DNA of 64,000 bases from Fulvia fulva (GCF_020509005.1 NC_063012.1:6572001-6636000), one strand, 5' to 3'; counted from the first letter of the stretch, positions 36,901-48,529 are shown. Notes: generated by a model from the letters alone, not told the origin. A program made the numbers and translations.

Positions 36901-38058
36901 GAGAGCTTATTATCGACGTCGCTCTATTAGTTCTCGAGGTTCTAGGCACGACTAACGTACTCTACGATCTAGGCGTTAAGTTTAGAGAGCTCTACATTCT
37001 TATCTTAAATCTACGATATAGCGTTAAGTATATATTCGTAGTTCTTAGCTATATCCGGCGTAGGCGGTAGTTTCTTAAAATCGTCGACCTACTATTAGAG
37101 TAGATCACGGGCTACTATTAGCTAGTCGCGATCCTTTACGGCGGTATCGCGTTCCTTAGTTGTATTGTCTAAGCTCTTCTAGATATTATTACGATCGGCT
37201 ATAATTGCCTTTAGATCGTCCTTTACTTTAGCGATATCCGGCTCGTTCCTCTTATACTTATCGACCTTATTCGTAAGATACTTAACCTACTTATCTACCT
37301 TCTACTATAATATCTATATATCTAACTTCTTCTACTTAAACTCGGCCTTGTCCTACTCTAGCTTATCCTAGGCTATCCTAATCGCTACTCTCTTATCCTA
37401 AAGCTTATTATACGCCTAGCCGAATATCTTTAACAACTCGGTTATGTTATAGTCGTCGGCTTAGGCGCATCGAAGTAGGTAATAGATCGTAGATAGTGCT
37501 TTAGGTATACTAGCTATAAGGGCTAAGAACTCGGTTATATCTAGGTTCTTTAGCTCCTCTAGATTATAGCGGAAAGTCTTAGCTACCTATTGTTCTCCTT
37601 CTCCTTTATCTATTACTATATTATCGTTATAATTAAACTCGATATCCTATCTAGTTATATATTCTTTCACTTCGTCGTCCCGGATATAGTCGGAGAGGTT
37701 AATTGTCTTAGGCGGTTCGGTAACTAGTTATATTAGTTGCTTAATACGCTACTATATTTACTCGTTAGTTAGCTATTAGGGTTAGGTTTAGTAACCTTAA
37801 GTCTAGCTACTATTAAATATAAGCGACTCGCGGCGGATCTTAGGGCGACTAGTAAGTAGAGAGTAGCTACCGCCTATACTCTTAGCTAGTATCTTATTAA
37901 TAAAGGTACGATTGTTCTTATTGACTTAGACCTATCGCGTTTGTCGCGCGATTAGTATAGAAAACTCGCGATAAGCGTAGTTTCTATATCTTTAACCTAT
38001 TAGTTTATAGGTCCTTTGTAGTACGTATTCTATGGTTAGTAAAGGCGGTCTAATAAAG
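33962..38058 (-). pseudogene. Element B: rest of RT, protease and Gag
   Basis: Read right to left, Gag lies about 35850-37800. It includes a long coiled-coil-like part (36800-37500), an acidic and Ser-rich stretch near 36600-36760, and a zinc-knuckle remnant near 35725-35770. Protease lies about 34900-35450 and the N-terminal RT 33962-34450. Stops are frequent. Open stretches at 35697-35927 and 36569-36808 are by-products. The 38032-38226 frame is mostly LTR. Confidence 0.75.
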
Positions 38059-38228
38059 TATAAGGGGGCCATTCTTAATATAGGGCAAATAACGAAGTTG
38101 TTAGATAGGCTATCTAAGAGGAGCACGAGGTACAGAAAGTTAATATATAAGCCGAGGTATACGGGCCGGCCCGTACCGAGTTACGTAACCGACTACTATT
38201 TACTATACGTCCGCTTAGGCCCGTAATA
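38059..38228 (-). repeat. 5' LTR of B, 170 bp
   Basis: It pairs with 8097-8266 and is followed by the second GTTAG target copy. GTTGTTAGA (38097-38105) inside it matches the adjacent priming site TCTAATAAAG (38049-38058, read in reverse complement) at 8 consecutive bases apart from one RIP site. Confidence 0.9.
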
Positions 38229-38233
38229 GTTAG

Positions 38234-38536
38234 GAAAGAGCTCGTCGCTTACCTCTTATTTATATAGATAGCCTTGTCTTTAGCTAAAATAGTACTTAGC
38301 CGTATACTAATATCGTAAATAAGTTCCTTAGTCGTAGGCTCTAGCTGGTTAGGGTTAAGAGTCTCTATTTCCTAAATAAGGTAACCTTTGTCTAGGTTTT
38401 CTTCGTAGGCTTCGCTAATCGTTATACTAGACACCTAGATATTAGGGTCTAGAGTCTATAAATAAGGGATAGCGTACTATATACGAACCTTCGTACCGCC
38501 GATAGTCGTAGGGTAAGGATCGTAATAATCCGTATA
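38234..38536 (-). pseudogene. Element D linker upstream of its chromodomain
   Basis: This is D sequence between the B and pogo insertions. The minus strand reads as low-identity peptide with several stops leading into the chromodomain of 7508-8096. I see no integrase or RT motif, so the enzymatic pol is already missing here. Confidence 0.5.
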
Positions 38537-38546
38537 ACGTGCTTTA

Positions 38547-38580
38547 CTACCGAGCGGGCTATACTACCGAGCGGGCCACT
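38547..38580 (+). repeat. Left terminal 17-bp repeats (two units)
   Basis: The units are 38547-38563 (ACTACCGAGCGGGCTAT) and 38564-38580 (ACTACCGAGCGGGCCAC). They correspond in inverse orientation to the four units at 40362-40429. Confidence 0.9.
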
Positions 38581-38640
38581 TTTGCTAAGAACTGTACTAC
38601 TTCTATAGATATAGCTCTATAACTACTATTATAGCGTATA

Positions 38641-40287
38641 TTGTCTTTAAACGAGGCCAAACTGACCTTAGCTATCTAGGCCACGAAACGCGACGCGATA
38701 ATTACGAATCAACTTGCTATAAAGGTATACGACGCGTCTCGAACTATACTAGGGTATCGATTGAATAGACGACCTCCTCGGGGTGACTACGAGCCTAATT
38801 CGAAGAAGCTTATAGAGCTAGAAGAGAGGGCAATACTTAAGTATATACTCGAGCTAGATCTTAGAGGCTTCCCGCTATTAAAGGCTAGTATACGAGTAAT
38901 AGCCGATTTATTACTATAAGAGAAGGGTCTTAAGCCCGCTAGTCTTAATTAGACAGATAGGTTTATTAGGCGGCATTATGAGCTAAAGGTTTGTATAACA
39001 CGTAGATACGATCGTTAGCGAGTCCTAATAGAAGATCTAGACGTTATCGAGAGGTAGTTCTTACTTGTACGTAATATAAAGGAGAAGTATAGTATCCTTA
39101 ACTAGGACACCTATAACTTCGACGAGACAGGGTTTATAATAGGTATTATTACGTCTTAGAGCGTCGTTACGGGTTTAGAAAGGCGTAGTATAAAGAGGAA
39201 GGTCGTTTAATAGGGCAATAGAGAATAGGTAATAGTGATTAAGACTATCTATATAGACGGAATAGCGCTCCTACCCTACGTCATCCTTATAGGTAAACAG
39301 TATATTAGTACCTAGTACTAAGACAGTAACTTAGGTCTAGACTAGACAATCGGGCTAATAGAGAACGGCTAGACTAATAATGAGTTCGATATACGGTAGC
39401 TAGAGCATTTCTAGAAGTATACTATAGCTAGTACGACTAGAGTATAGAGACTACTTATTATCGATAGCTACGAGAGCTATAACTCGAAGGCATTCTAGAA
39501 TCTATATAAGGAATACAAGATCTTGGCCCTATATATACTATCGTACGCCTTATACTTACTCTAGCTATTAGATGTAGGTTGCTATTTGCCTTTAAAGAAG
39601 GTATACGGTACTTAGCTTTCGGGCTTAGTACGCTAGCGTATTACTTATATCGATAAAGTAGAGTTCCTACGCGCCTTCCGGGCAGCCTATAACGCTATAT
39701 TTAGATAGGAGAACATCCTATCGAGCTTCAGAGGCGCTAGTTTGGTTCTATTTAATCTATAGGTAGTAATAGACAAGCTTAATATTAAGCTACGTACGCT
39801 AACCCCTCTAGCTCCGGACTCTACCCCTTAGGAGTCGAAGACACTACGAACTACAAAAGAATTCGACTCTTAATCGACACTAGTAACGAACAAAATGCGT
39901 ACCCGGGCAGGTTTATCGCCAAACTCGTTATAGGAAGGGGTGTATTAGCTTATAAAAGGGAGTAGAGAGATAGCGTCTTAGATAGCTCTTATACGAAGCG
40001 AGATTAGTAAGCTACGTAAGTCTAACGAGGCCCTTATATAGCGAAAAGCACGAAAGCGCAAGTATATTTAGTCTAGAGGGTCTCTAACCTTCGTTAAGGC
40101 GTCGTAATTAATACCTCTAGAGGATACTAGGAGGTAGGAAGTAAGTAGAGAGTCGCTAGATAGTATTCGGCTAGTACTAAGGCTACGACGCTATAAGTAA
40201 TATAGCGAGTCGGGGCATAACGTACATATCTATTAAGTAGACTTGCTAGATAGCGAAGAATCTAAAGAGGAATTGTCCTCCTAGTAA
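38641..40287 (+). pseudogene. Fot1/pogo transposase, RIP-broken
   Basis: One continuous frame of about 549 codons has no frameshift, but carries roughly twenty TAG or TAA codons at presumed Gln and Trp sites. The N-terminal helix-turn-helix starts with LNEAKLTLAI, followed by a CENP-B-type second domain near 38880-39080. The catalytic triad is visible: D in NFDETGF (codon 39121), D in IIDSYESYN (39463) and D in LLDVGCYLPLKK (39571). The last two are separated by 35 residues, the DD35D spacing of the Tc1/mariner-pogo superfamily. Length agrees with Fot1 (about 540 residues). The original start codon is not obvious; TTG at 38641 is where homology-like sequence begins. Confidence 0.9.
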
Positions 40288-40361
40288 CAATTCTATAGGA
40301 TGTCGTCGTATTAAGATACCGTCGTAATTAAAGTAGAAGTAGTATAGTTCTTAGTAAACGT

Positions 40362-40429
40362 AGCCCGCTCGGTAGTATAGCCCGCTCGGTAGTATAGCCC
40401 GCTCGGTAGTATAGCCCGCTCGGTAGTAA
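40362..40429 (-). repeat. Right terminal 17-bp repeats (four units)
   Basis: Four tandem units of AGCCCGCTCGGTAGTAT-type start at 40362, 40379, 40396 and 40413 and are almost identical. The left end has only two, so the array has expanded or contracted. Confidence 0.9.
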
Positions 40430-40438
40430 AGTACGTTA

Positions 40439-40769
40439 GTACTTTTTAGTAAATATAAATATAGATATAGGGTTCCTCTTTCCTCTATAACGGTAATATA
40501 ATAAGGGCGTAACCTTAGGAGGTTCTAGTAGTACCGTCTTCGGAGGATTAGTACTAGGCGCGAGTATAGGCTACTAGTCGGTACGTATACGACTAGAGCC
40601 TAGGCTTCCCCCGACTCGGTAGCCTTAAGCTCTACTAGTACGTCGCCGACCTAGATCGATACGTTCTTCGTAGCGTTATTAGCGTCGCTACTAGTCTTCT
40701 TATACTTCTTAAAGGGACACTTAGGCGACTAGGTACCCTCATAGTCTATAGCCTTATATACGTAGTAGA
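40439..40769 (-). pseudogene. Element D Gag C-terminal piece
   Basis: This is D sequence between pogo and LINE4. The minus strand reads a basic Cys-containing tail (KCPFKKYKK if RIP stops are ignored) near 40700-40750 that resembles the end of a Gag. The last 15 bases (40755-40769) are the LINE4 target copy. Confidence 0.45.
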
Positions 40770-40829
40770 CGCTTTATTACTATAGCTATTGACTACGCGC
40801 ACGTAGACGATCTCCGGCTAGAAGACACG

Positions 40830-42093
40830 ATGATAGCGATCGCAGGAAACGACCAGGAGCAGGAGAGTAACGAGTGGAAGGAGGTCTGCAGGAAGGCAGA
40901 AACAATGGCAATGGCAGGAGATGGCGAGCACCTAGAAAGAGCACTTAAGGGGATGATTTTGGAGCTCCTTGGAGGGCTAAAGGCACTAAGGAGCCAAACA
41001 GGACAGATCATTAACAGGACAGTAGCAGCAGCAGTAAAGAAGAGGACACAGGAAGGCCAGAAACTAAGCCAACCAACCTGGGCAGCAGTTGCATCCCAAA
41101 ACCCTCCCCCCCCCCCAGAAAACAGCTATCAAGGTCTACATTTCCGACCAGCAAGAGCAGAAAGAGATTGAGGGCCTGTCAGGCAAGGAGATTATACAGA
41201 AGATTAGGATACAAGGCATCATTGGAGCCAGGAAAGAGAAGGGAGGTGTCCTTAAGCTGTTCACAGCACAGGAGCAAGACAGGAAGAGGCTAGAGACACA
41301 GAAGGAGTGGATAGTCAAACTAGGCAAGACGGCTAAGGTCTCACACCAACAAAATATAGTTATTGCCTATGGGATGACCACAAAGTTTGACATTAAAGGA
41401 GACCTTAAGAGGCTGCAGGACCAGAACCAGGCTGTATGCCTAGGGCTACAGATCACAAAAGCAGCATAGGTCAACAGAAAGACAAAGGACACAAAGAGAG
41501 AGTCTTCTCTAGTGCTCTGGATAGGCACTGTAGAACAGGCAAACACCGTGCTTGACAAGGGCATCTTCTGGGAATGCGAAAGAATGGACACAGAAATCTA
41601 TAGAAGCACCCACAGACTACTGCAATGTTTCAAGTGCCAACAGTATGGTCATATCTCTACTAGATGCCCAAGCCAAAAGGACACTTGTTCCCACTGTGCT
41701 GGTAGCCACAAAGTACAGAATTGCACAGCCCCAAAGAGTGAAGCCAGATGTGCATGCTGTGGAAAGAAACACCCTTCCTGGTCCCAAGACTGCACAGCTA
41801 GGATTGAGGCAAAGAGGAGGGCAAGAGAAGCCAGGATCAACACCCCTATCAGATTCCAGACAGGGACAATCACCCAAGAACCCCTAAGGACTGTCTACAA
41901 CCCTCTGAAAAGAGGCAGAACAGAAGAGACCACACAGGCCCAAGGCCACCCTGCCATGGGTAGACCAAAATCAATTGTGGTTGCAGGAAGAGACCCGTCA
42001 CAAAGCAGGCTCAACCTTACCACAATCCCAAATAGCAGCCAGCAGCAGGAAGCACGAGAAGACCAGCAGGAGACCAGCATAGATGAGTCATGA
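40830..42093 (+). pseudogene. LINE4 ORF1, Gag-like RNA-binding protein (one frameshift, one stop)
   Basis: Translation from ATG 40830 gives an N-terminal part with MAMAGDGEHLERALKG and a PTWAAVAS motif common in fungal LINE ORF1 proteins. It then shifts frame in a run of eleven C (41106-41116). The continuing frame (from about 41089) carries the central domain (VYISDQQEQKEIEGLSGKEI), a TAG at 41467-41469, probably from TGG, and then three Cys-His knuckles: CFKCQQYGHISTRC, CSHCAGSHKVQNC and CACCGKKHPSWSQDC (about 41630-41800). This chaperone-like protein would coat the LINE RNA. The TGA stop overlaps the ORF2 ATG. The frame is otherwise well preserved. Confidence 0.9.
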
Positions 42094-45000
42094 TTGAGAC
42101 ACCTAATCTTACCACTATCCAGTACAATGTCAACAAAAGCCAGCACAAGGTCCAGAGAAGCTTTCTCTAAGCACTGGACCCAAAGAAACACCTAGTCATT
42201 GCAGTCCAGGAACCTTGGATCAACAGCAAATCTAACAGACCATCTACTGCTAACGACCCAAGGTATCACACACTCCTAGCCAAACAAGGCACCCCTAGAA
42301 CATGCATGTACATCAGCAAAGAGATGGCAACAGACAGCTAGGAACAAATCCAACAGGAAGGGGGAGACATCACCTCAGTCAGACTCAACACTAACCAAGG
42401 CAGCATCCACATCCACAGTGTATACAACCCACCCCCTAGCTCCAGAAGCAGCACCCAGCTGGGCACACTACAACAGCTGCCAGACATCTTGCAGAGTGAC
42501 TCCCAACACATCGTGCTGGGAGACTTCAACTTGCACCATCCTACATGGGGATCAGACTTTGCACCTGCCCATCACTTCCTAGCTAACAGACTCCTCTCCA
42601 CTACCCAAAGCAACAACATGCACCTAGTTACCCCAAAGGGCCTAACTACCTGGTCACAGAGAGCAAGCTCAAGCACTATTGACCTGTGCTTTGCATCACA
42701 TGACCTGCAGCAGAAGGTCACCAGATGCTGGGTTAACCAGGACTTGGAGTCCTCATCAGATCACCTCCCAATTCAGGTGGAGTTTGAAACACAGACACAG
42801 CAGGAAGGAGACCTAGAACCTCAGCTGGCCTGGAAGGCAGCCAACTGGGAACAGATCAGACAAGACCTGGAACAGAAGCTAGCTGGACTAGAGACCAGGA
42901 GACTGGAAACAGCCTTAGACATAGACCAAGCAGTGGCAGAACTGGTTAGAACAATGCAGGAAACTGCAGCAGCCCACACCAGAGAAAAGAAACAGTCACT
43001 GTACCAGAAGCCATTCTGGACAAAGGAATGCTCAGAGAAGGTCAAGGCAGCCAGGCAGGCCAGGAGAGCCCTTACCCAGAGTCACTCCCAGGAAGCATGG
43101 GACAGATACAACCAGGCAACCAGAGACAAGAAGGCCCAGATCAAGAGGGACAAGATGCTGGAGTGGAGGTCAACAGTTGGATCCATTACCCAGAATCCTG
43201 AGAAGATGTGGAAACTAGCAAAGTGGGCAAGACAACCCACACAGGACAGAAACATGCTGCCCCAGTTTCCAAACATTGAAGACCAGGAAGGAGTAATCCA
43301 ACACACTCTCCTAGGAAAGGCACAGGCATTGGGGAAACATTTCTTTGGCACACAGGTAGAAGCTGACCTGCAGGATCTGGAGGGCAGTGTGTATCCAACA
43401 CCACTGGAGCAATCCTGCGCAGTGGGAGAGGGAGAGATCAAGAGCATCATTAAGAGACTCTCAGGAAACAAGGCCCCAGGACCAGATGGGATCCCAAACT
43501 TGTTCATCAAGACATGCAAGGACCAGATCTCCCCTGCACTGTCAAACATCTTTTCACAGTGCATAGCCCAAGGACACTGCCCTAAACACTTCAAGGAGTC
43601 ACTGACTGTGGTCTTGAGAAAACCACAGAAAGAGGACTACACAAAGCTAAAGGCATACAGACCTATTGCCTTGCTCAACACACTAGGCAAACTCCTAGAA
43701 AAGATCATAGCAGAAAGGCTGACAAACCTAGCTGAAGAACATGGAATCCTTCCTGAAGAACAGATGGAAGGCAGGAAACAAAGATCAACACTAACAGCTG
43801 TGGAACTTATCACAGAGCAGATCAAGACCCTATGGCACTTTGGGAACAACAAAGCAGCCACACTCCTCTCACTAGACATATCAGGAGCCTTTGACAATGT
43901 CTCACACCAGAGGCTGATCCACATCCTGAAACAGAAGGCTATCCCTAACTGGACAGTCCAGTTTATCCAGTCCTTCCTCAGAGGCAGAACCACAAGACTA
44001 AGACTGGGCAGATACAAATCTGACAGCATGCCTACAGAGACAGGAATCCCACAGGGATCAACAATGTCTCCAATCCTGTTTCTCCTCTTTATGGCAGACC
44101 TGCCAGCAAAGCTAAACTCCAGAAACACATCAGCCTCAGGGTTTGTAGATGACACAAACATCCTAGCCTGGTCAGACAGCACAGAAGAGAACTGCAGAAT
44201 CTTGCAGAAGAAACACAAGGAATGTGAGGAATGGGCCAGGAAACATGGGGCCAGATTTGCCCCAGAGAAGTATCAACTCATCCACTTCAGTAGAGCCAGA
44301 AACAGACACAATATGCAAGCCCCAATCACTATTCAGGGACACACAACAGAACCCTCAAGTGAATTAAGGGTGCTAGGAATATGGATGGATCCAAAGCTTA
44401 GCTAGGGACCACAGGTCAAGAAAGCACAGGCAAGAGCAGACAACAACAGGCAATCAATTGACAGGCTTATAGCCTCTATATAGGGAGCCACATTTGCGAA
44501 AGCAAAGGTTATGTACAAGGCCATTGTGAAGCCAGCCATGCTATATGGAGCCCAGATCTGGTCAGCCCAAGACAAGATCCCAAAGAGAATTGCAGATCCC
44601 ATCAGCAGAGCCCAAGCCTCCTGTCTGAAAAAGGTGCTTGGAGCATACAAGTCAACTCCAACAAGGGTGGTCGAAATGGAGTCTGGCTCCCCACCAGCCA
44701 AGCTCTACCTTCAAGGGTTGAGATACCAGTATGCAGGAAAGACGTCTGCATACCCAGCCCAGCTAGTAATCCAGAAGGCAGTCAACAAAATCAGGAGCCA
44801 GTGCACAAGAAGGCACAGACAAGCAAGACCCAATCCAGCCCCACAGAAGCAGCAGGACCTGCAGAAGTTCAAAGAACTAACAGAACAGCTGCACCTAGCC
44901 CAGCAGGAACAGGACAGAAGGGCTCAAGGGAGAGGATCAGCGGCCAGCCAAGGGAAGAAGCAACAGTCTCTAGCTGAAAGGATAGCAGGACTCCTCTGGA

Positions 45001-45467
45001 AGACTGAATGGACAAGAACCCCACAGAGGCCAGGAACCCCAAAGGCACTCCAACAGTTTGGTAGCCACAACTACCTACTGTACTCAGACCTGACCAGGTC
45101 AGAAGCAAGCATAGCAATACAAATCCGCTCTGAACACATCGGAGTCAGGGCATACCTGCATTAGAGAAAAGTCCTAGGTATCGAAGACAAGAGTTGCCCA
45201 TGCGGCTACCTGTCCCAGAATGTCGAACATAGACTTCTGGTTTGCAAAGAATGGAGTACAGGGAGAGGTGAATGGAGGGCAAGGGCAAGGAACAGAAACT
45301 TCCAAGCCATGATCAGCAATAAGGGAGACCTCCAGAGAATTACAAGGTGGATCATCCACCAAGGATTTTTGGAGCAGTTCTCTCTTACTAGGGAAACAGA
45401 GAGATGGATTGAGGAGAGAAAGAAGGAGGAGGAGAGCAGGAAGAGGGGGACAACTCTAGGGTTGTAG
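42090..45467 (+). pseudogene. LINE4 ORF2, endonuclease-reverse transcriptase (five stops)
   Basis: A single frame of 1,125 codons begins at the ATG overlapping the ORF1 stop and ends at TAG 45465-45467. The exonuclease-endonuclease-phosphatase domain (about residues 5-235) shows IQYNVNKSQ, VQEPW, GDFNLHHPTWG, DLCF and SSDHLPI. RT (about residues 440-740) shows APGPDGIPN, YRPIALLNTLGK, LSLDISGAFDNVSH, GIPQGSTMSPILF and the catalytic FVDD at 44142-44153. A C-terminal CPCGY..NVEH..LVC finger starts at 45195. I see no RNase H. In-frame stops at 42168, 42339, 44403, 44481 and 45162 each fit one CAA, CAG or TGG change. A 638-codon stretch (42489-44405) stays open. It makes the target nick and copies the RNA at the site. 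Confidence 0.95.
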
Positions 45468-45686
45468 ACAAGGTAGTCAGGGGCTAACCACCATGACACT
45501 AGTGCACCCTAATGGAAGGAAAACTGAGAACTCATAGCAAGGAAGCTATTAGAGAAGGAGAGGAGGTTTTTACCTAGGAACAGGTTTCCTACCTTATATA
45601 GTAACATATATAGACATAAACCCGTATAGGCCGGAGGGCACTATAACGGGTAAATGAATTATCTATCTATCTATATACGTAGTAGA

Positions 45687-46251
45687 ATGTATCCTCCTTA
45701 GGCTTAGCTACTTCTTCCTTAGTAAGATTACGGAAGGTATAACTATCGCGCTTAGCGGCTTTAAGATTATATTCCTTACGAATCTTCTCGTTATAGTAGA
45801 TATACTTAGGCTTGCCTTCGTTACTACCGCGACGGCCACTATTATTACCGTTACCGTTACTACGACCACTATTATTACGGCCGCTACCGCCTCCGCCGGA
45901 ACCCTTAATATCGTCTAATTTCAGTTCGATATTGTAAAGGTATCGCTAAAGGGCTAGGAGGTTATTAAAGTCGTCGCGATATACTAGTACCTACTTTAAC
46001 TTATTGTTTAGCTTGTCCTAGATATCGTCGATAAGTTCCTTATCTATCTTCTCTAGGTAGTACCCGTACTCTAGGAACTTAGTATAAAATGCGTTAAATA
46101 TACGATTACCTTAGGTATAGTTATTATAAGCCTTCTTATACTTCTTAAGCTTATAGTACTCGCCGTAAGAGCCGTTTAGTACTATTATTAACTTACGCTA
46201 ACCGGTTACCTTCTTCTTATATAGCCGTAGGCGGGCGTTAGTATTACCGAC
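45687..46251 (-). pseudogene. Element D Gag, middle piece
   Basis: This is D sequence between LINE4 and F. The minus-strand reading shows a Gag core and a low-complexity Gly, Asn and Arg stretch near 45820-45900. It joins 60454 across element F through the CCGAC target site (46247-46251). Confidence 0.6.
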
Positions 46252-46435
46252 TATAAGGGCGCGCGTACTATAGGGTCCGAATAAGAGAGTTGTTATTCTA
46301 CGAAGCTATAAAAGAGGAGCGCGAGGCGTAGCAAAGTTATAAAGCAAAGTCAAGCCGCGCTAACCCGATACGAAAGGTCCGCGGTTTACCCGGGCCGACG
46401 TAGCTATAGTAAGGGGTCGCGGGCTACCCGTAATA
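46252..46435 (-). repeat. 3' LTR of F, 184 bp
   Basis: It is the inverse of the A LTR. A pyrimidine run follows at 46436 (polypurine tract on the minus strand). It pairs with 60265-60448. Confidence 0.95.
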
Positions 46436-48116
46436 GTATTCCCCCTCTTAAGACGCGTCTTAGTCCTCTAAGCGTTATCTATCTTATACGGCCACTTGCC
46501 CGTACTACTCTATAACTGTACAAAAGTCTAATTATCCTCTAATGCCTTATTATCGTCTAGTAACACATCTATATCTAGTCTATCTATAACTAGCCTATCC
46601 GCGACCGGCTCCCTTCGAGAAATATACTACCTAGTTAGCTAGCTTGCCCTAGACCTAAGTCTATCTTCGGCTAGTACTCGCGTATAATCCTTATAGCTAA
46701 GGTTAGGTATTATTATAGGCTCTGTAGGTTTTACTCGAGTATTAGTATAACTACCCGTACTATCGTAGAGCTAAGGGCGGTAGTAAATACCGGAGTCCTT
46801 AGTTAAGATAGTAGGCTTTTCCGTAACCTAGCTAGTATAGCAGTACGTAGTAAATATATACTAAGTAGATTCTATTAGAGGTATAGCTCGAGACAACTTA
46901 TTCGTAACGGTGTTACTATTAACCCTAATCGTAATAAGCCCGAGTACCTTATTACTTAGAGGGACCTAATTAGATAGAGCTACGAAGCCTATAGGCGTAG
47001 ACAACTCCGGCCGGTTATAGTAAAAGTCTATAATAGCGGCGGCCGCGTGTTTAAATATATTCTTAGCCGGTTACTAGGTCTTACTATCCTCCTTATTCTA
47101 ATATCTAAGCTATTTCACCTTATACTAAGTGTCTACTTTACGCTTCTGCCCCTTCTTCACTTTGCCTACTCGCTTACGGGTATATATATCTAAGATCTTC
47201 TCTACCTTATACAAATGTGTAGGTATTACGACTATATTAGCGACTATATCGGCTTCGGTAGTGTCGGACTCGATAGTTATCGGCGGTAGTAGTACTAGAT
47301 ACTAGCCTTCGAGTAGTAGGAAGTCGGGATGATCGGCTCGCTAAAGTAATAAGGTGTAAAAGTAGTTGTCGAGTCCTACTATAGCGTCCGATAATCTTAG
47401 TTTATATAAGAGCTTAGCTAGTACAACTTCTATAATCTAGTACGGGCTAGCGTATCTTCTATCGAGCTTCTTAGATAGTCGAGTCGTACGGATGTTCTTA
47501 GTACTTAGGTATACCTAGTCGCCTACTTTATAGTCTAGCGGGATACTTCGGTAGCGGTTTGCTACTTTAGCTTAGAGAGCTAATAACATCCGTATATTTT
47601 CTTAAAGATACTTATAAAGGTCGTAAATCCGGCGTACAAAGGCTTTAGCCGATCGCGTATCTAGTCGCTAGAGAGTAGTTAGCCCTCCCTCTTTTCTAGC
47701 GCTTAGGTCTACGCGCTCTATAAACTTAGGGCTATAGCCTAAAGTAGCGTAGAATAGCGACATACTAGTAGTTTCAGAAAGGTAGTTATTAATCGTGAAC
47801 TGAGCTAGACAAAGCTATTCTACCTAGTTATCTTATACCTCGTTAGTAAATATACGGAGATACTATTCTATTACTTAGTTAGTACGTTCCGACTGTCTAT
47901 TAGTTTCTAGGTAGTATAAAGAACTTAGCTTACGACTTATACGAAGCATCTTATAAAGTTTCTTCTAGAAGGTAGTAACCTATTACTTACCGCGGTCTAA
48001 AGTAATAGTATTAGGAAATCCGCGTCGGGAGAATATATACTTAAGGAAAAGTCTTGCTATATTCTATATAGTTATCGCTCCGATCGGAATCAGCTCGACT
48101 TCCTTCGTTAGCCTAT
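46436..48116 (-). pseudogene. Element F integrase (C-terminal part) and chromodomain
   Basis: The minus-strand reading matches A from about 14008 to 15570: integrase core 48116-47700, then chromodomain about 47020-47280 (AAAIIDFYYNRPE remains near 47025). It stops at 48116 within integrase, where G's LTR begins. Numerous stops are present. Confidence 0.8.
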
Positions 48117-48300
48117 TATTACGGAGAGCCCGCGACCCCCTACTATAGCTACGTCGGCCCGGCTAAACCGCGGACCTTCCGTATCGGGTTAGCGCGGCTT
48201 GGCTTTACTTTATAACTTCGCCGCGCCTCGCGCTCCTCTTTCGTAGCTTTGTAGAACAACAACTATCTCGTTCGGACCCTATAATACGCGCGCCCTTATA
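48117..48300 (+). repeat. 5' LTR of G, 184 bp
   Basis: It is nearly identical to the A 5' LTR. It is followed by the same GTTTATTCTACTA priming site and hairpin (48314-48343). Confidence 0.95.
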
Positions 48301-48529
48301 GTTTATTCTACTACCCTACCTAGATCGCGGATCTAGGTAAGGGACGCGTAACAATAGGAATAGACAGAACCGTAGAACTCGAGAACGCGTAGAGTCGTAT
48401 TAGGATATAGAACACGGTAAGGCGTATAGCGCGTAGATACCTAGAGAACGTAACGTAGCGACATTATTAGTAGGTAGTCGCGCGCTCGTAGACAGTTAGG
48501 ATATAGGCACCGTCACGCCTCCCCCGAAC

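Larger units (their letters stand above)
8097..38228 (-). mobile_element. Gypsy element B with five nested inserts
   Basis: Two 170-bp LTRs (8097-8266, 38059-38228) are flanked by the same GTTAG target site (8092-8096, 38229-38233), so the ends are certain. The total of 30,132 bp falls to 7,588 bp after removing A, LINE1, C, the solo LTR and LINE2 with their duplicated targets, a normal length for a chromovirus. The remaining pieces are 8097-8542, 15764-16204, 21109-21362, 28721-29498, 29699-31100 and 33962-38228. It is heavily RIP-mutated and older than the five elements it carries. Confidence 0.9.
38537..40436 (+). mobile_element. Fot1/pogo-like DNA transposon, 1,900 bp
   Basis: The element is flanked by TA on both sides (38535-38536, 40437-40438). 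Its inverted ends read ACGTGCTTTACTACCGAG on the left and the inverse of ACGTACTTTACTACCGAG on the right. The ends continue as 17-bp units ACTACCGAGCGGGCTAT, two on the left and four on the right. Length, TA target and encoded DD35D transposase fit Fot1/pogo. It is RIP-mutated, and sits in D between Gag and chromodomain. Confidence 0.95.
40770..45671 (+). mobile_element. LINE4, Tad1-like LINE, full length and nearly unmutated by RIP
   Basis: It is bounded by the 15-bp target duplication TATATACGTAGTAGA (40755-40769, 45672-45686) and ends in an ATCT tail (45660-45671). It has two ORFs, Gag-like then endonuclease-RT, overlapping by ATGA (42090-42093). It is rich in CA and TG, the reverse of its surroundings, and almost lacks CpG. 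It is damaged only by one frameshift in a C run and six stops. It is the youngest-looking LINE here. Confidence 0.95.

Noticed and set aside
40362..40429. Regular short repeats resembling a CRISPR array
   Set aside because: Units are directly tandem with no spacers, occur inverted at the other end of a TA-flanked transposon, and the genome is eukaryotic.
43082..44218. Long minus-strand frames of 170 and 193 codons in LINE4
   Set aside because: They mirror the open ORF2 coding strand. Low stop density there is a by-product of the CpG-poor, purine-rich sense strand.
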